Positions 61,745-64,000 of a DNA stretch of 64,000 bases are shown here, one piece after another. Source of the stretch: Thalassotalea atypica (GTDB taxonomy: Bacteria; Pseudomonadota; Gammaproteobacteria; Enterobacterales; Alteromonadaceae). Position 1 is the stretch's first letter. The number at the start of each line of letters is the position of its first letter. Where the stretch lies: NCBI RefSeq assembly GCF_030295975.1, contig NZ_AP027364.1, forward strand, positions 4,216,001 to 4,280,000, given 5' to 3'. The notes beneath the pieces were generated by a model, which saw only the letters and a program-made list of their open reading frames with translations, was not told where the DNA came from and did no database searches. A program made the position numbers and the translations under genes.

Positions 61745-62890
61745 TTAATCGCTAAAAATATCGCGCGATATGATCAACTTCATGATTTCAGACGTACCCG
61801 CAAAGATACGAGTAATACGAGCATCTGCATAGACTTGAGAAATAGGGTATTCATCCATATACCCAGCACCACCGTGTAATTGCACACCTTCATCAGCAAC
61901 ATCGCAAAGCAATTCGCTGGTCAATAATTTAGCCGATGAAGCAGCCACACTGTCATGATCACCGCGGTTTATATTGGCAACTAAGGTATCGGTAAAAGCC
62001 ATCGCCATGTCCATACGGGCACGTAATTCCGCCATCTTGAACTGAGTGTTTTGCATTGCAGCCAACGGCTTACCAAACACTTTTCGATCAAGCACAAATT
62101 CTTTGGTTAATTCAAACGCGTATTCAGCCGTGCCCACGTTCCAGATCGCACAAATTAGGCGTTCTTCCGCTAAACCTGACATTAAGTATTTAAAGCCTTG
62201 GCCTTCAGCCCCAATCAAGTTTTCTTTCGGCACTTTAACGTTATCAAAAAATAACTCGGCCGTATCTTGCGACTTCATGCCCATTTTTTTCAAATGCGCG
62301 CCACGTTTAAACCCTTCAAAGTTCGATTCAACGGCAAATAAGCTGATCGCATGAGGAATATTTGGGTTAGTACGCGCTGCAACAACAAACACGTCACCGC
62401 AAATTCCGTTTGAAATATAGGTTTTAGCACCATTAAGTAGGTAGTGATCACCTTGGTCCACAGCAGTTGCGCGCATTCCTGCTAAGTCACTACCGGCGTC
62501 AGGTTCGGTCATTGCCACACCCAAAATGTATTCACCAGTAATTGCTTTGGGAATATATTTTTGCTTGAGTTCTTCACTCGCGTACTTTAAAAAATATGGC
62601 GCAATAATAGTACTGTGCAGTTGTGGCATAAAACCCGTTTCGCCAGATACACCGATTTCTTCTGAGATAATTTGCTGAAAGCGAAAGTCGTCAATGCCTA
62701 AACCACCAAGAGACTCTGGTGCTTGTGGGATCAAGAACCCCATTTCACCGGCTTTTAAATATACTTCACGCGGAACAATACCCGCTTCTCGCCACTCTGC
62801 TCTATGAGGAGCAACTTCTTGCTCTAGAAAGGCACGAAATGACTCTCTAAACATATTATGATCTTCATCAAAACAATAACGTTTCATCAT
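61745..62890 (-). CDS. Acyl-CoA dehydrogenase
   Basis: 381 residues, FAD enzyme that introduces the alpha-beta double bond into acyl-CoA. Conserved blocks: LGVAMTEPDAGSDLAGMRATA, YISNGICGDVFVVAART, GLAEERLICAIWNVG, FGKPLAAMQNTQFKMAELR, QLHGGAGYMDEYPISQVYADARITRIFAGTSEIMK. The last block reads IFAGTSEIMK in place of the usual IYEGTSEIQ, which suggests a subgroup with an altered catalytic-Glu region. It is the last gene of a minus-strand operon with two hydratases and a thiolase. Confidence 0.95.
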   Translation of the reverse strand: MMKRYCFDEDHNMFRESFRAFLEQEVAPHRAEWREAGIVPREVYLKAGEMGFLIPQAPESLGGLGIDDFRFQQIISEEIGVSGETGFMPQLHSTIIAPYFLKYASEELKQKYIPKAITGEYILGVAMTEPDAGSDLAGMRATAVDQGDHYLLNGAKTYISNGICGDVFVVAARTNPNIPHAISLFAVESNFEGFKRGAHLKKMGMKSQDTAELFFDNVKVPKENLIGAEGQGFKYLMSGLAEERLICAIWNVGTAEYAFELTKEFVLDRKVFGKPLAAMQNTQFKMAELRARMDMAMAFTDTLVANINRGDHDSVAASSAKLLTSELLCDVADEGVQLHGGAGYMDEYPISQVYADARITRIFAGTSEIMKLIISRDIFSD

Positions 62891-62947
62891 AATTTCCTAA
62901 TCTTAGTTTTATAAGAATGGCTCGAGGTTAATCGGGCCACTTATCAA

Positions 62948-63352
62948 TTAGCCAATAGCAACGACTGCTTCACCGACTAAGGTTAACGTGCCATCAGCTT
63001 TTGCTGCTTGAATAGCTACGCGAGCACATAGCTCACCTTCATTATCAAATAATTCAGTCACTTCGCCTGAACAGGTGATCACGTCTTGTAATTGCGTAAT
63101 AGCAGAAAATTTATTACTGAATGAGCGAAGTTGTGATTGTGGCTGCCAGTTTGTCAACAAACGACCTAAATAGGCCATTGACAACATACCGTGTGCAAAC
63201 ACGTCAGGCATGCCCGCTTTTTTAGCAAAATCACTGTCAATGTGGATTGGGTTATGATCGCCCGAGGCACCCGCATATAAAGCTAGCGTGAAACGTGAAA
63301 TAGGGGGAAGCTCGAGTGCTGGTAACTGTGTACCTTTACTTATATCAGTCAT
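62948..63352 (-). CDS. MaoC-type enoyl-CoA hydratase
   Basis: 134 residues, hotdog fold. The hydratase-2 motif is intact: FTLALYAGASGDHNPIHIDSDFAKKAGM with the catalytic Asp and His, then FAHGMLSMAYLGRLL. It hydrates the 2-enoyl-CoA product of the acyl-CoA dehydrogenase, probably as a heteromer with the neighbouring N-terminal-type MaoC subunit. Confidence 0.92.
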   Translation of the reverse strand: MTDISKGTQLPALELPPISRFTLALYAGASGDHNPIHIDSDFAKKAGMPDVFAHGMLSMAYLGRLLTNWQPQSQLRSFSNKFSAITQLQDVITCSGEVTELFDNEGELCARVAIQAAKADGTLTLVGEAVVAIG

Positions 63353-63366
63353 GAGAATGCTCCTAA

Positions 63367-63810
63367 TTATGCGTTGCGGTAAACAAGGGTTTGTTCAGCA
63401 GTGGCAACTATGTTTCCGTGCTGATTGGTGTAGCTAGTTTCAAGCACTACGAACTCCAGCGCACCACCTTTCTTGTCAAAAATATCTTTCAGTGAAGAGC
63501 TTACCGAGATGGTATCGCCCGCATAAATTTGACCTTTGTAGTTAAATGATTGAGAGCCGTGCAAAACTTTCGCAATATCTAGCTTTAGTAAACCGATAAC
63601 CGGTAAGAATTCTGGGCCTTCCATGTCTAAAGAGAACGGGAAAGTTGGTAATGCTGGAATGCCTTCATAACCTGCGTCTCTTGCTGCCGCTTCATCCGTA
63701 TAAATAGGATTTGTTTCACCTATTGATTGGGCGAAAAATTTTAAACGACCTTTTTCAACATCGACATCAAACGGCATAAATTTATGGCCGACTTTAGATT
63801 TATCTAACAT
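63367..63810 (-). CDS. MaoC N-terminal-type hydratase subunit
   Basis: 147 residues, hotdog fold of the MaoC_dehydratas_N (HadA/FAS1-like) type: RLKFFAQSIGETNPIYTDEAAARDAGYEGIPALPTFPFSL; the catalytic Asp-His pair is not evident, as expected for the partner subunit. Paired subunits such as HadA/HadB, or ChsH1/ChsH2 of steroid side-chain degradation, have this split. Lies 14 bp before the catalytic MaoC gene. Confidence 0.9.
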   Translation of the reverse strand: MLDKSKVGHKFMPFDVDVEKGRLKFFAQSIGETNPIYTDEAAARDAGYEGIPALPTFPFSLDMEGPEFLPVIGLLKLDIAKVLHGSQSFNYKGQIYAGDTISVSSSLKDIFDKKGGALEFVVLETSYTNQHGNIVATAEQTLVYRNA

Positions 63811-63862
63811 GATTATTCCTTAGCAGAGCGCAGCAACCGCCACGCTCAAATCAAACAATTAC

Positions 63863-64000
63863 TTATGAGATTTTCTTGTACATGGTCACAACAACTGCGC
63901 CACCAAGTCCTACGTTGTGTTGCAGTGCGATATTTGCATTGGGTACTTGACGATCACCAGCAGTACCACGAAGGTGCCACACGAGCTCAGTACATTGGGC
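63863..64000 (-). CDS. Thiolase / lipid-transfer-type thiolase, C-terminal end only
   Basis: 45 residues plus stop are present; the gene continues beyond the window. The text [19 protein letters not shown], then [22 protein letters not shown], is the C-terminal signature of SCP-x/thiolase-like proteins (HNxGGxGAxV). It would cleave the beta-ketoacyl-CoA. It lies 52 bp before the MaoC_N gene, suggesting the same operon. Confidence 0.85.
   Translation of the reverse strand, partial: AQCTELVWHLRGTAGDRQVPNANIALQHNVGLGGAVVVTMYKKIS

Overview
This is an AT-rich chromosomal stretch from a marine gammaproteobacterium. The best fit is Alteromonadales, close to Colwelliaceae (Colwellia or Thalassotalea). 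That placement rests on gene order (lptM-lysA divergent from cyaY, hemCDXY, rho/ubiD/fre, rhlB-gppA, tatABC-tatD-hemB, ftsYEX, rpoH), on the large TonB-dependent receptors, on the SapC family protein and on the number of c-di-GMP proteins. I see no insertion sequence, prophage, CRISPR array, rRNA or tRNA. Almost all of it is housekeeping DNA, with a few accessory islands.

Layout. 1-8.0 kb: the 5' part of lysA, the tiny lipoprotein gene lptM, cyaY, then the overlapping heme operon hemC-hemD-hemX-hemY followed directly by a membrane diguanylate cyclase. 8-16.5 kb: fre, ubiD, rho and trxA on the minus strand, with two unrelated genes between ubiD and rho; then rhlB and gppA on the plus strand. 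16.5-23 kb: a compact minus-strand operon tatA-tatB-tatC-(secreted protein)-tatD-(7TM diguanylate cyclase)-hemB-(EamA transporter). 23-33 kb: an envelope protein, a GAF-GAF-GGDEF-EAL protein and two tandem TonB-dependent receptors. 33-39 kb: rpoH, an EAL-like/HDOD protein, ftsX-ftsE-ftsY and rsmD. The ftsY gene carries a long hexanucleotide repeat. 39-50 kb: mixed small genes including a CPBP protease, a DUF416 protein, an acetyltransferase, a 716-residue coiled-coil protein, SapC, a drug/metabolite transporter, an NhaC-type antiporter and a chemoreceptor. 50-58.8 kb: pgi, a methionine-rich TonB-dependent receptor, a CheX-REC fusion, an exonuclease and a hemerythrin/DUF2249/membrane-protein operon. 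59-61.7 kb: a three-gene peptide-modification cassette. 61.7-64 kb: an acyl-CoA degradation operon (acyl-CoA dehydrogenase, two MaoC-type hydratases, a thiolase) that runs off the window.

Most interesting parts. (1) The cassette at 59096-61709 encodes a 61-residue peptide with a twin-arginine-type leader and a roughly 13-residue two-cysteine tail, then a protein combining a PqqD-like N-terminus with an HprK-like P-loop kinase domain, then a nucleotidyltransferase. It looks like a minimal RiPP-type system whose product would leave the cell by Tat. (2) The hemerythrin operon is preceded by a near-perfect FNR box centred 41.5 bp from the start expected from its TATAAT -10 box, the geometry of a class II anaerobic promoter. 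This fits a role in NO or low-oxygen metabolism, and a possible copper receptor lies nearby. (3) Two diguanylate cyclases are each embedded in heme-gene operons.

Start codons were chosen from ribosome binding sites, overlaps and family N-termini. Family assignments come from reading motifs by eye, without database searches.
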